A DNA stretch of 64,000 bases, taken from positions 3,162,001 to 3,226,000 of the forward strand of contig NZ_CP146373.1 of the NCBI RefSeq assembly GCF_037055325.1, written 5' to 3'. The position numbers were made by a program, and so were the translations under genes. Position 1 is the stretch's first letter. Each line of letters opens with the position of its first letter. Of this stretch, positions 50,848 to 60,262 are shown piece by piece. The notes under the pieces were generated by a model. That model saw nothing but the letters and a program-made list of their open reading frames with translations, was not told the DNA's origin and ran no database searches. This DNA comes from Arachnia propionica (GTDB taxonomy: Bacteria > Actinomycetota > Actinomycetes > Propionibacteriales > Propionibacteriaceae).

Positions 50848-52473
50848 ATGAGAAATATCAAGATTTTCTTTCTCCTGAACAAGAATGCTGACCTGTCCAC
50901 ATCGCAGCTATGGTCGTCTTTCGTAAAAATCAACGTATGCAGGTGGTATCCCGCCCTTATCATCATGCGCTGGGTTTTACAGGCCGTCGTCAGTGGCATT
51001 TCACTCGCGATCGTCGGGCGGTACATAGACAAGGGTTTCCTGGTTTTTTTGGCTTCGACGGTTATTGCACTCACGACTCTATCGCCATTATTTGACGATA
51101 TCGATGTTCAACTAAGACGTTATAAATCGGAATACTTGCACACCCTCATGAGGGAGCGAGAAAAAACTGGGATATTTCTGATTGACAATATCTTTTGGTT
51201 CTCAGCTTTTAGGAATCTCGGGACAATGATTTTCTGGAGCGAAGTCGCGATTCTTTCAGGGGGATGGCGTACTGCTCTGCTTCTAGCCGTAGTCGCGCTG
51301 GCTTCATACACCGTATTCATCGCCCATTCTTTCTTCAGAATGAGGGTGAATAGCATATCTGGAATGGTTTCGTATGCCTTGACCGGAGTCGCCATCACCG
51401 CGGTTTCGGCATTAATTTTCTCCAGCATATTTACCCTCATCTTAGAACTCAAGACAGCAGTTGCAGAAGGTAGGGGAGAGGTCTTTGAGGGAGAAGCGAT
51501 GGGTCTTCTATATGGCTCGATGCTCAGCGCGGTGAATGACATCTATAGCAGCACGGGGTTCTTTTTCTCGGGATCGATCATTCTGGTCATTCTCGTAATT
51601 ACGGTACTTCTCGTGCGGTCTTCCCGCATGGGAATCATGACCCCTAGCGGCTTTCGAAGCCACTATGTCGATATTGCACTCAGGTCGATAAGAATAACCT
51701 CCTTCGAGCATGTGACCGCGGCTCAGCTGCGAGGCCTCTCGCCGCGTTACGGACACAGTGAGCTCAATGTGCTTGTTCCAATGGAGTTCTGGTTATTAGT
51801 CGGCTTTACCCTCTCGGTGATCCCCACATTGAGCAATCCGGCAGCGATTCTTTCGCTCATTGCAATACAGATTTATATATTGACCATGGCGGTGCATCGG
51901 GGATTCGCTGCTCACTACCCAGCCGTCTTCGAGTTCGGCTCGGCGATCAAAACCTTGCGAGTCTTCAGGCAAACAGATTCCTCCATGAGGATGAAGTATT
52001 ACAGGTCGTCTGAAAAACTCTTGCGGCACTTGGGAATTTTCCCGGTTTTCCTTCTGTCGGGTGGATATATATTGCTAGCAATTTTGCTCTCCGGTAATTC
52101 TCTTGATATCGGAATGAGTATCGCCACCTTGATTGGAGGATTAATATTCACTTCCATCTTGGCTTTCCCTATGCCCAGACTCTGCATGGCATCGCCAATC
52201 GACGCCATCGAGGTGCTTCTTCGGAAGGCGGATGCCCTGTCCCCGAGGATGAGTTTTGAGGATCTCGTCAGCCTGTCCGGATATCGAGCCCTCCGCTCCA
52301 TTCGCATGATGCCTATTTTCTTGGTGCAGACGGCAATAGTTTTTACTCTCGTTCTTTTTCCTGTGCTCGGCTTTCTCGAAGGTGCGACCTGGTGGATATT
52401 CCTTGCCGGAGTCTTGGTCGCACTCCCGGTTGGCGTTTTCATTGCCTCTCACAGATCAGGCGGGGTGAACTAA
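50848..52473 (+). CDS. Large membrane protein of circular bacteriocin maturation
   Basis: 541 residues with about 12-13 hydrophobic helices and no soluble enzyme motif. In clusters for AS-48, uberolysin, carnocyclin and garvicin ML, a large multi-spanning protein of this size follows the structural gene and is needed for maturation or export (As-48B/CclB type). The assignment rests on size, topology and position. ATG 50848 is chosen over TTG 50845. Codon use has many A/T-ending codons (Ile ATT/ATA, Phe TTT), unlike the flanking operons, so the cluster is likely acquired. Confidence 0.72.
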   Translation: MRNIKIFFLLNKNADLSTSQLWSSFVKINVCRWYPALIIMRWVLQAVVSGISLAIVGRYIDKGFLVFLASTVIALTTLSPLFDDIDVQLRRYKSEYLHTLMREREKTGIFLIDNIFWFSAFRNLGTMIFWSEVAILSGGWRTALLLAVVALASYTVFIAHSFFRMRVNSISGMVSYALTGVAITAVSALIFSSIFTLILELKTAVAEGRGEVFEGEAMGLLYGSMLSAVNDIYSSTGFFFSGSIILVILVITVLLVRSSRMGIMTPSGFRSHYVDIALRSIRITSFEHVTAAQLRGLSPRYGHSELNVLVPMEFWLLVGFTLSVIPTLSNPAAILSLIAIQIYILTMAVHRGFAAHYPAVFEFGSAIKTLRVFRQTDSSMRMKYYRSSEKLLRHLGIFPVFLLSGGYILLAILLSGNSLDIGMSIATLIGGLIFTSILAFPMPRLCMASPIDAIEVLLRKADALSPRMSFEDLVSLSGYRALRSIRMMPIFLVQTAIVFTLVLFPVLGFLEGATWWIFLAGVLVALPVGVFIASHRSGGVN

Positions 52474-52992
52474 ATGAATCTTGCATTCTATAGGATTGGA
52501 AATCTGGTTCTGGTGTCAATTGCTGCCGTGATCGGTTTTCTATGCGGGCTCCATTTCGGCGGCAATTCCCCGCGCGTTGCCGCTCACAATAGACTTTCGA
52601 TGTGGACGGTCCTGAGCAACAATCTTCGGGTTGGTTGTCTGATCATCCTCCTTGGCCTGATTTCCCTCGGGGTCGGTTCGCTCATTTTGATTGCATACAA
52701 TCAAGTGATATTTGGAGCAGCGGTAAGTGGGGTTTATATGCAGAGCGGCTGGGCCCCCATCGTCACCGGGGTCTTGCCTCATGCCTTACCGGAACTCGCC
52801 GCGACGGCACTATGTGGTGTTCTGGGATTCGAAAGTTGGCGCGCCCTCAGGATCATCAAGAGAAGAATCGTTTCCGGAGGCATAATTCCCTTCGGCGCCA
52901 AGGGGATAATTGTCCTTGGCTGCTGCGCTCTGGGACTTTATCTTCTCGGCGCTGTTATCGAATCTACGATCTCATACGTGAAGGCTGGTTGA
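52474..52992 (+). CDS. SpoIIM/DUF95-family membrane protein
   Basis: 172 residues, four to five helices. The segment GVLPHALPELAATALCGVLGF matches the DUF95/SpoIIM signature (H-G-x-x-E around a membrane helix). A DUF95 protein is a constant member of circular bacteriocin clusters (As-48C/CclC/UclC), implicated in production and immunity. ATG directly follows the stop of the upstream gene; the next start abuts its stop. Confidence 0.83.
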   Translation: MNLAFYRIGNLVLVSIAAVIGFLCGLHFGGNSPRVAAHNRLSMWTVLSNNLRVGCLIILLGLISLGVGSLILIAYNQVIFGAAVSGVYMQSGWAPIVTGVLPHALPELAATALCGVLGFESWRALRIIKRRIVSGGIIPFGAKGIIVLGCCALGLYLLGAVIESTISYVKAG

Positions 52993-52995
52993 GTG

Positions 52996-53631
52996 ATGGA
53001 AACAAGTGTGCTTCTATTGCTGGAAGGGTTGACATTCGGTTACGATGAATCCCCCTTGTTTGATAATCTTGATCTCGATTTCCTCGAAGGGTCTTTGGTG
53101 CTGCTGAGAGGAAAGAACGGGGCAGGGAAGACGACGCTCTGTGACATCTTAACGGGTGTACTCAAGGCCGATTCTCGCCGCTGCCTGTGGCGCGACGAGG
53201 AGATCAACCAGGAGGATTTGCGTCTGCTGGTCGCCTACGCTTCCCAAGAACCTGAGTTCTTCCCAGCGCTCAGTGGCCTGGAGAACCTTCGCCTGCTCCA
53301 GCTCCTCTCCAACGAGACTCCCAGCTACCTAGAGAAGGCCGTGGCCTTCGCCCTGGAATGGGGGCTAGGTGGGGGCGATCTTGAGAGGAAGCAGGTCGGA
53401 AATTATTCGGGAGGAATGCGCCAAAAACTCTGGATCGCGGCACACCTGGCCACATCGCGCGAGTTTGTGATCCTAGACGAGCCGTTCACTCATCTCGATT
53501 ATGAAACCACCCGGCAGATCGCTCGGATGCTGCAAATCGACCCCAGAACTCGACTCCTCGTGAGTCACCAGATTCCAGAAGGAATTGAATTCTCTGACGT
53601 CATTGATCTCATCGGAGAAGAAGAAAAATGA
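52996..53631 (+). CDS. ABC ATPase of the bacteriocin exporter
   Basis: 211 residues. Walker A RGKNGAGKTT, Q-loop AYASQEPEFFP, signature NYSGGMRQKLWIAAHLA, Walker B FVILDEPFTH, switch VSHQIPEG. It powers export of, or immunity to, the bacteriocin with the upstream membrane proteins (As-48D/CclD role). GTG 52993 is an alternative start directly after the previous stop. Overlaps the immunity gene (ATGA). Confidence 0.87.
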   Translation: METSVLLLLEGLTFGYDESPLFDNLDLDFLEGSLVLLRGKNGAGKTTLCDILTGVLKADSRRCLWRDEEINQEDLRLLVAYASQEPEFFPALSGLENLRLLQLLSNETPSYLEKAVAFALEWGLGGGDLERKQVGNYSGGMRQKLWIAAHLATSREFVILDEPFTHLDYETTRQIARMLQIDPRTRLLVSHQIPEGIEFSDVIDLIGEEEK

Positions 53632-53819
53632 AGAAATCTGCCAAGGCCCTGGAATATGGCGGATACGCTTTCGCGTTGGTACTCGCCATCACGATCCGCC
53701 TGACCGGCGCTTCCGCATGGTGGATTGCCGGCGTCGTGGTTTTCATCTTCGCTTGGGGTGGATATTTCCGCAAGCTGAGTGGAGACCGGAAAGAAAGCCC
53801 AAGAAACGGAGAAGGCTGA
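53628..53819 (+). CDS. Small basic two-helix protein, bacteriocin immunity candidate
   Basis: 63 residues: a Lys-rich start (MKKSAKALEY), two helices (GGYAFALVLAITIRLTG and AWWIAGVVVFIFAWGGYF) and a charged tail (RKLSGDRKESPRNGEG). Immunity proteins of circular bacteriocins are of this size, two-helical and strongly basic (As-48D1/CclI type). It overlaps the ATPase stop and is the last gene of the cluster. Confidence 0.75.
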   Translation: MKKSAKALEYGGYAFALVLAITIRLTGASAWWIAGVVVFIFAWGGYFRKLSGDRKESPRNGEG

Positions 53820-53987
53820 TCCGCACATAGTGCACTCAACACAATCCTTTCCCCGCTACGCGGACGTGACCCTGCCCCAAGCCCCGGGATACGTGTGGGG
53901 TGTTTTCAACCCGGACTACTCACCCAGTGGGCTTGCGGTCAGGCTCAACCAAATTCCATGCGACCTGAGGAGCCCTGGCCGGGTGGT

Positions 53988-54968
53988 TCAGAACAGGCCC
54001 TCGGGTTCCTGGGGCTGGGCGTAGGCGGGATCGACCCCGTTGAACAGTGTCGAGACCGAGTTGCCGCTGTGGATGCGGGCGATGGCTTCCGCGAACAGCG
54101 AGGCGACGCTCAGCACCTTCAGGCCCGGGAAGTTCTCGGGGGCGGGGACGGTGTTGGTGGAGACCACCTCCGAGATGTGGGTGGCGGAGGTGAGACGCTC
54201 CACCGCCGAGCCTGAGAACAGGCCGTGGGTGCAGGCGATGGAGGCCTCGACGCAGCCGAAATCGGCCAGCCGGGAGACGATCTCGACGATCGATCCGCCC
54301 GTGGCGATCTCATCGTCGAGGACGATGGCCTTCTTGCCCGCGACGTCACCGACCACCGACGAGATCACCACCTTGTCGTCGGCGAGGCGTTGTTTGTTGC
54401 CGGCTGCCACCGGCAGCCCGAGTAGACGCGCCAGCAGCGTCGCCTGTTTGGCGTTGCCCAGGTCCGGGGACACGACGACGTGGTTGCTGAGGTCGCGTCC
54501 ACGGTAGTGGTCGGCGATGACACCGAGCGCCGTGAGATGATCCACCGGAACGGAGAAGAATCCGTGCACCTGCGGCGCGTGAAGGTTCATCGTCAGCACC
54601 CGGTCGACGCCGGCGGTGACCAGCAGGTCGGCGACGAGACGGCCGCCCAGGGAGATGCGGGATGCGTCCTTCTTGTCGGAACGGGCGTAGGCGTAGTGCG
54701 GGATCACCGCCGTGATCTGCGTCGCCGACGCGCCACGGGCCGCGTTGACCATCAGCAGCAGCTCCATCAGATGCTCCTGGGTGGGAGGCACGAGAGGCTG
54801 CACGATGTAGACGTCGCGCTGCCGGCAGTTGGCGAGCAACTGGGCCTGAAGGCAGTCGTTGCTGAACCGGGAGATCTTCACATGGCTCCGGGGAACCTCC
54901 AGATGGTCGCAGATCTCATCAGCCAGCGCATGATGGGCGGATCCGGAGAAAACGACGATGCCCTTCAC
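53988..54968 (-). CDS. prs: Ribose-phosphate pyrophosphokinase (PRPP synthetase)
   Basis: 326 residues with RPPK features: IVFSGSAHHALADEI, YAYARSDKKDASR (ATP site), MNLHAPQVHGFFSVPVDHL (His-containing) and the PRPP loop VLDDEIATGGS. It makes 5-phosphoribosyl 1-pyrophosphate for nucleotide, His and Trp synthesis. The PRPP loop differs from the common VDDMIDTGGT and the N-terminus lacks FSGN, so it may be an accessory-type copy. GTG start; AAGGAGAG upstream. Confidence 0.88.
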   Translation of the reverse strand: MKGIVVFSGSAHHALADEICDHLEVPRSHVKISRFSNDCLQAQLLANCRQRDVYIVQPLVPPTQEHLMELLLMVNAARGASATQITAVIPHYAYARSDKKDASRISLGGRLVADLLVTAGVDRVLTMNLHAPQVHGFFSVPVDHLTALGVIADHYRGRDLSNHVVVSPDLGNAKQATLLARLLGLPVAAGNKQRLADDKVVISSVVGDVAGKKAIVLDDEIATGGSIVEIVSRLADFGCVEASIACTHGLFSGSAVERLTSATHISEVVSTNTVPAPENFPGLKVLSVASLFAEAIARIHSGNSVSTLFNGVDPAYAQPQEPEGLF

Positions 54969-55069
54969 GGTCTCTCCTTGTTAGACGACTGTACGTCCCC
55001 ACCCTAGTGGGGAGGCTCTCGCTGAAGCCGTCACAGGGCCGTGCGACACGACACCCGTCACAACTACTG

Positions 55070-57340
55070 TCAACGACCGCCCGCGAGACGACGGCGCAGG
55101 GCACGTCCCATCCGGGTGAAGTCGTCGCCCAGTTCGTTGTCGGTGACGGTGTAGGCCCAGGTGGCGCTGGGGATGCGGGTGCCCAGCGATTCCAGGTCCA
55201 GCCGCCCGTCGACGACCGGGGCCTCCAGGAGGGTGGCGACGGCGTCGTCGAGGATGCTCTCGGCGAGTCCCTGATAGGCGGCACCCATCTCCTTCTCGAA
55301 CTCGGTCAGCGGATCCTCGCGGGCCAGCACCCGCAGATGGATGCCCTCGCGCAGCTCGGCTGCGTGCCCAAGATGCGCGCTCCAGGCGGCATCGATGGCC
55401 GCGACCAGCGCCAGTCGCGCCCCTTCCTCGAGTTTGTCCTCCCCAACCCGCTCGCCCAGTTCCGCGACCTCCTCGGGCGCGTGGTCGGCGAGCCGGTCGA
55501 GGGCCTCGGGCCCCTCGAGACAGGTTTCGCGCACCTCGACGAGGTGGGCACGTTGGCGGTGCAATAGTTCGCCGTAGCGCCACGACAGCCACCTCAGGTT
55601 GCGCTGCTCGCCGTCGCTGATCCGCTGCGCATGATCCACGACCCCCAGGACGCGACGGTTCGCGCGGCACTGCTCGACCTCACCGTCGCCATCCACGACC
55701 GCGGGGTCGGGATGGTCGGGGTCGTTGTCGGTGACGAGGCGGTCCTCGAGGCTGGCGAGGAACACCGACTCCCCCGGATCGCCCTGCCGTCCGGCGCGAC
55801 CACGGAGCTGATCGTCGAGCCGGGCGCTGGGGAAACGCCCCACCCCGACCACCAGCAAACCGCCCGCGTCGACGGCCTCGGGTGAGGGCACCACGTCGGT
55901 GCCGCGCCCGGCCATCTGCGTCGACACCGTGACCCGGCCCGCCTCCCCGGCCCGCGAGATGATCGCGGCCTCCTCGGTGGCGTTGCGGGCGTTCAGCAGC
56001 ACGCAGTCGACGCCGAGGCCGCGCAGCAGGTCCGCGATCCGCTCCGATTCCCTCACGCTCTGGGTCGCGACCAGCACGGGTCGTCCCCGCTCCCCGGATT
56101 CCCGGACGAGGTCCGCCAGGGCCGCGTCACGATGCTCGGAGGTGGCGTAGAGCCGGGTGGGGTGGTCGGTGCGGCGGCACGGCAGGTGCGACGGGATCAC
56201 CGCAACCTGCAGCCCGTACAGGGATTCGAGTTCCTCCTCAGCGGACCGCATGGTCGCGCTCATGCCGACGAGTTTGTCGTAGCCACCGACCAGTTCCGCG
56301 ATGACGAGCTGGTCGAGGACCTGGAGTCCGGGGGCGGTCTCGAGGGCTTCCTTTGCCTCAACGGCGAGCTGCAGCCCGTCGGGCCAGCGTTGCAGCCGGT
56401 CCACTCTTCCCCGCGACCCGCTGACGAGCCAGACACGGTCGTCGGCGACGAGGTAGTCGACGTCGCGTTCCAGGGCGGCGTGGGCGTGGAGGGCGAGGTT
56501 CAGCGAGACGAGGAACTCGGAGTCGGTGCCGAACAGGTCGCGGTCGGGGTGGTCGTCCTCGACGCGGCGCAACCCGTCGTCGGTGAGGTGGACGGTGCGG
56601 CGATCGGGCGCGACGACATAGTCGCGGCCCGCTTCGAGGCCCCGCACGTAGGAAGCGAGCACCAGGGCGTGTTCGTCGCGGTGCGGTTCGGCGTCGGCGG
56701 CGAGCACCAGGGGCACGCGGGCCTCGTCGAGCAGGACCGCGTCGGCCTCGTCGACGAGCACCACCTCGCGGCGGGCCCCGGTGCGCTCCCCGGGCCGGGC
56801 GGCGAGGCGGTCGCGGAGCAGGTCGAAACCGGCCTCGGCAACCGAGGAGTAGGTGATGTCGGCGGCGTAGGCGACCTGCCGGGCGGGCAGGTCCTGGTCG
56901 GCCTGCACGGCCGCGCAGGTCAGTCCGAGGCCGCGGTACAGCGGACCCATCCAGTCGGCGTCGCGGGCCGCGAGGTAGTCGTTGGCGGTCAGCACGTGGA
57001 CGTGACGGCCCTCCAGGGCCCAACCGGCGGCGGCCATCGCACCCACGAGGGTCTTGCCCTCCCCGGTCGCCAGCTCGATGGAGAACCCCCGCAGCAGGGC
57101 GGCGGTGGCCAGGTACTGGTTGGGGAAGGGAGCGAGACCCACCTCCCGCCCCGCCACCTCGCCTGCGAGCGCCAGGAAACCCGCCAGCTCGGCGTCGCCG
57201 GTCACATCGAGCCGGGCAGGGACCTCGGGTGGATCCTCCGGCATGGCCTCCACGACCCGTCGGAGGCGTTTGAGTCGTTTGTCATTGGCGGAACGCCACA
57301 TGGACTCGCGCAGACGGTCGGCGACGGATGTGAGGGGCAC
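55070..57340 (-). CDS. secA2: Accessory preprotein translocase ATPase SecA2
   Basis: 756 residues, shorter than SecA1. DEAD motor: ATGEGKTLVGAMAAAGW (Walker A), VLVDEADAVLLDEARVP (Walker B), GMSATMRSAEEE, and in NBD2 VSTQMAGRGTDVV and RGRAGRQGDPGES. No C-terminal zinc tail, typical of SecA2. SecA2 exports a subset of proteins through SecYEG. GTG 57340 is chosen (AGGAG five bases upstream); an ATG at 57364 is also in frame. Exported hydrolases lie next to it. Confidence 0.92.
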   Translation of the reverse strand: MPLTSVADRLRESMWRSANDKRLKRLRRVVEAMPEDPPEVPARLDVTGDAELAGFLALAGEVAGREVGLAPFPNQYLATAALLRGFSIELATGEGKTLVGAMAAAGWALEGRHVHVLTANDYLAARDADWMGPLYRGLGLTCAAVQADQDLPARQVAYAADITYSSVAEAGFDLLRDRLAARPGERTGARREVVLVDEADAVLLDEARVPLVLAADAEPHRDEHALVLASYVRGLEAGRDYVVAPDRRTVHLTDDGLRRVEDDHPDRDLFGTDSEFLVSLNLALHAHAALERDVDYLVADDRVWLVSGSRGRVDRLQRWPDGLQLAVEAKEALETAPGLQVLDQLVIAELVGGYDKLVGMSATMRSAEEELESLYGLQVAVIPSHLPCRRTDHPTRLYATSEHRDAALADLVRESGERGRPVLVATQSVRESERIADLLRGLGVDCVLLNARNATEEAAIISRAGEAGRVTVSTQMAGRGTDVVPSPEAVDAGGLLVVGVGRFPSARLDDQLRGRAGRQGDPGESVFLASLEDRLVTDNDPDHPDPAVVDGDGEVEQCRANRRVLGVVDHAQRISDGEQRNLRWLSWRYGELLHRQRAHLVEVRETCLEGPEALDRLADHAPEEVAELGERVGEDKLEEGARLALVAAIDAAWSAHLGHAAELREGIHLRVLAREDPLTEFEKEMGAAYQGLAESILDDAVATLLEAPVVDGRLDLESLGTRIPSATWAYTVTDNELGDDFTRMGRALRRRLAGGR

Positions 57341-57511
57341 GATGACTCCTGGGTCGGGTGTCATCCAGCCTAAGGCGCGACGCGGGCGTGGTCGCGGAGG
57401 AACCCGACGGGGACACCCGGGGCCGCGTCGCCTCACGGGGAGTAGAACATCGCCCGTGTTACGGTGGATTCACTTCTGTATCCAAACAGACGTCAGGAAG
57501 GACTTCCCCGC

Positions 57512-58324
57512 ATGTCGGACTCACTCTCCCGTCGCGCCACCATCGGCCTCATGGCGACCATCGCGTCCGGGGCCCTGCTGCATCATCAGTCTCAGCAGGC
57601 TTCGGCAGCCACGCCGAGCACCCCATTCACTTTCACCGCATCCAACGGCTCGAGCTCCGGATGCAGGTTCTACTCCGCCGGCGCAACCAAGGCCGGGCTG
57701 GTCGTCTACCTCGACGGCGACGGCCAGCAACTCCACGACCAGGACCACGACGGCGACAACCCGAACTTCCCCGGCGGCCTGGCCGGCCCCGACAGCATCG
57801 TAGAAGCCGCACTCGCACGAGGCCACGACGTTCTCTCGGTACACACCCCGAGCGCAGACGGCACGTGGTGGCACACCGACCACAACGCGAAGATCACCTA
57901 CCTCAACGAGCTGCTCCAGCACGTACGGACCACGTACGGGGCAAACACCGCTGCCCTGTGGCTGGTGGGCTACTCCGGGGGCTCGGAGTTCATCACCCGA
58001 TACTTCTTCCCCCACCGCGCCAACGACATCGAGACTGGCGGTTTCCTCGTCTTCGGGGGCGGCGACGCCCCAGGCCCGGAGTGGACCGGATCCTTCTCCC
58101 AGTACGTGAAGTCAAATCTGTCGCTGAACCTGGTGACGGGGGAACCCGACCGCACCGACGACTACGACGCCCTGGGCGGAGCCCAAGAAGCCGCCGCCTT
58201 CTACCGGTCCGCGGGATTCGAACACGTGTGGTCGCACTGGCCCCAAGAACACGATCACCTCACCATCACCCACGAATTCGGCACCTACCTCGGCACCGTG
58301 ATCGACGCCTACAACGAGGAGTAA
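57512..58324 (+). CDS. Exported alpha/beta-hydrolase
   Basis: 270 residues. Signal peptide with twin Arg (LSRRATIGLMATIASGALL), then an alpha/beta-hydrolase fold with nucleophile elbow LVGYSGGSEF (GxSxGG) about residue 155, acid near TGEPDRTDDYD and His near EHDHLTI. Resembles secreted esterases; the substrate is unknown. AGGAAGG precedes ATG 57512. The strand after the signal (LVVYLDGDGQQLHDQDHDGD) is shared with the next gene. Confidence 0.8.
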   Translation: MSDSLSRRATIGLMATIASGALLHHQSQQASAATPSTPFTFTASNGSSSGCRFYSAGATKAGLVVYLDGDGQQLHDQDHDGDNPNFPGGLAGPDSIVEAALARGHDVLSVHTPSADGTWWHTDHNAKITYLNELLQHVRTTYGANTAALWLVGYSGGSEFITRYFFPHRANDIETGGFLVFGGGDAPGPEWTGSFSQYVKSNLSLNLVTGEPDRTDDYDALGGAQEAAAFYRSAGFEHVWSHWPQEHDHLTITHEFGTYLGTVIDAYNEE

Positions 58325-58578
58325 AACCTCCCCAAAAAGGCGGCTGAAGAGGCACCAGGAGCGGTGAACCGACCCCGTGTTAGCGTGAAGCCAATAATTT
58401 CAGTCAGACGGTTCCGCGGATGGTGGGAAATGGAGCGGGGACCGTCGTGGGACGCATCAGTACAGACAACGCAATGGGACCGCATGCGGCCCCTGTTGTT
58501 GGCGTGCCACCGGGACGGTCGTAGCGACGCACCACCATGTCCACAGGAATCCCAGGGGGTCGAAAGGAAGGTTTGTCA

Positions 58579-59397
58579 ATGTCAGCTCATCTCTCACGCC
58601 GCGCCGTCACGGGCCTCATGGCGGCGACTCTCGCCTCCGGCGCGTACCTGTCACAGGCGGTCCCCAAGGCCTCGGCCGCGGTGAACAGCACATCTGTCAC
58701 CTTCACCGACTCCGCCGGCACGAGTTCCAGCGCCCGCTTCTACCCGGCCGGTTCCGTGAAGACCGGGCTGGTCGTCTACCTCGACGACAAAGACCATCCA
58801 CTGCACGACCAGGACCACGACGGCGACAACGCGAACCTTCCCGGCGGCCTGGCCGGCCCCGGCAGCATCGTGGAGGCCGCCACCGCGCGGGGTCTCGACG
58901 TCGTCTCAGTGCACGTCCCCGACGGCGCCACTACCTGGTTGACGTCGTTCCCCCCCACGCTCGTGAGCTACCTCACGGAGCTCTTCTCACACGTGCAGTC
59001 CACCTACGGGGCGAATCCGGCGGTCCTGTGGCTCGTCGGGTACGCCGAGGGCGCGGATTTCATCACTATGGATTTCTTCCCCAAGTACGCCAACACCATG
59101 CAGGATGGCGGTCTTCTCGCCCTCGGTGGCGGCAACGCGCCCACGCCACCGCCCATCTGGGGCGACGATCTCTCCCAGCACGCGAAGTCAACTCTGTCGC
59201 TGAACTTCGTGACGGGCGAGAAGGACGAAACCGCCCACAGCAACGCCATCAACAGTGCGAAGCTGGGGGTCGGCTACTACGAAGCCCTGGGTTTTGAACA
59301 TGTCTGGTCGGAATGGCCTGCGGGGCTTGACCACGACTCCCTCGTCCCCGAGTTCGGAGCCTACCTCGGCAAGGTGCTCGACGCCCACAAGGGCTGA
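58579..59397 (+). CDS. Exported alpha/beta-hydrolase paralogue lacking the nucleophile Ser
   Basis: 272 residues, aligned over full length with the 57512 protein (LVVYLDDKDHPLHDQDHDGD; NLPGGLAGPGSIVEAA). Signal peptide LSRRAVTGLMAATLASGA. At the nucleophile elbow it reads LVGYAEGADF instead of LVGYSGGSEF, so the catalytic Ser is Ala and the next positions have changed too. The His-containing loop is GLDHDSL. It is probably a pseudoenzyme or binding protein. AAGGAAGG lies seven bases before ATG 58579. Confidence 0.82.
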   Translation: MSAHLSRRAVTGLMAATLASGAYLSQAVPKASAAVNSTSVTFTDSAGTSSSARFYPAGSVKTGLVVYLDDKDHPLHDQDHDGDNANLPGGLAGPGSIVEAATARGLDVVSVHVPDGATTWLTSFPPTLVSYLTELFSHVQSTYGANPAVLWLVGYAEGADFITMDFFPKYANTMQDGGLLALGGGNAPTPPPIWGDDLSQHAKSTLSLNFVTGEKDETAHSNAINSAKLGVGYYEALGFEHVWSEWPAGLDHDSLVPEFGAYLGKVLDAHKG

Positions 59398-59500
59398 GCG
59401 AGGACTCTCCGGGATGTCCTTCCCGGGAATCGGCGCACCCGGTTCCCGGGAAGGACCCCGGCTCGGCGAACACCGAGGCACAGGAGTTACGATTTCCCGC

Positions 59501-59983
59501 ATGTTGGCCGCAGTGATCACGTGTTCGGACCGAGCAGTCTCCGGGGCCTACTCCGACCGTTCCGGTCCGCTGCTGCGGCAGGCCCTGGACGCTCTGGGGT
59601 TCGAGACCCGCGACCCGAGGGTCGTGCCTGACAATCTCGTCATGATTCGTGCCGCCATCCGGGAGGCCGTCGCATCCGGGGCACGGGTGGTGCTCACCAC
59701 CGGCGGCACGGGCGTCGGACCGCGCGACGTCACCGTCGAGGCCACCCTCGACCTGCTCGCCTGCGAACTGCCCGGAATCATGGAGGCCATTCGCCGTCAC
59801 GGCGCCGAGAAAACCCCCCGCGCCCTGCTGTCGCGGGGCCTGGCGGGGGTGGTGGAGTGCGCCGGGACCCGCGCGATCATCATCAATGCGCCCGGATCCG
59901 AGGGCGGCGCCTCCGACACCATCGAGGTCGCCGGTCCGCTGCTGCAACACCTCGTCGAACAGCTCGACGGCGCCGATCACTGA
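59501..59983 (+). CDS. MogA/MoaB-like molybdopterin protein
   Basis: 160 residues of the MoCF_biosynth domain: ITCSDRAVSGAYSDRSGPLL, VLTTGGTGVGPRDVTVEAT, ELPGIMEAIRR, RALLSRGLAGV and IINAPGSEGG. In this family it adenylylates molybdopterin or is a related MoaB. Other molybdenum cofactor genes are not in the window. ATG 59501 is seven bases after TACGAT (59488-59493), suggesting leaderless initiation. Directly followed by IS debris. Confidence 0.9.
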   Translation: MLAAVITCSDRAVSGAYSDRSGPLLRQALDALGFETRDPRVVPDNLVMIRAAIREAVASGARVVLTTGGTGVGPRDVTVEATLDLLACELPGIMEAIRRHGAEKTPRALLSRGLAGVVECAGTRAIIINAPGSEGGASDTIEVAGPLLQHLVEQLDGADH

Positions 59984-59989
59984 TCTCGC

Positions 59990-60262
59990 GTCGGGTGGGA
60001 AGGAAATCCTGCTCGTTCCGGGCAGCGGACGAGTCCGAACCACCGTGTCGGTCGTGGATCTTATGAAGCATCCTGATCTTGTTGAACGGGACTTCACAGC
60101 CGATACCCCAGTACAGAAATAGGCGGGTGATATCACCTATATTCACACATGGAAGGATTCGTGCACCTCGCGACTCTGACGGGTTTGCTATTCGAAGAAA
60201 ATTGTTGGCTACACCTTGGCGGAGCACATGCGAACCAGCCTTATCAGACTTTTCGCAATCGA
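59990..60262 (+). pseudogene. IS3-family OrfB fragment, middle part (broken)
   Basis: Reads KEILLVPGSGRVRTTVSVVD, LVERDFTADTP, then across an in-frame TAG and frame changes GDITYIHTWK, CYSKKIVGYTLAEHMRTSL. This is the linker and first half of the integrase catalytic core of an IS3-type transposase. The TAG replaces the usual Trp. It begins seven bases after the MogA-like stop and continues in the fragment at 61263. Confidence 0.7.

Noticed and set aside
56132-57373. Plus-strand open frame of 413 codons
   Set aside because: Antisense to secA2.
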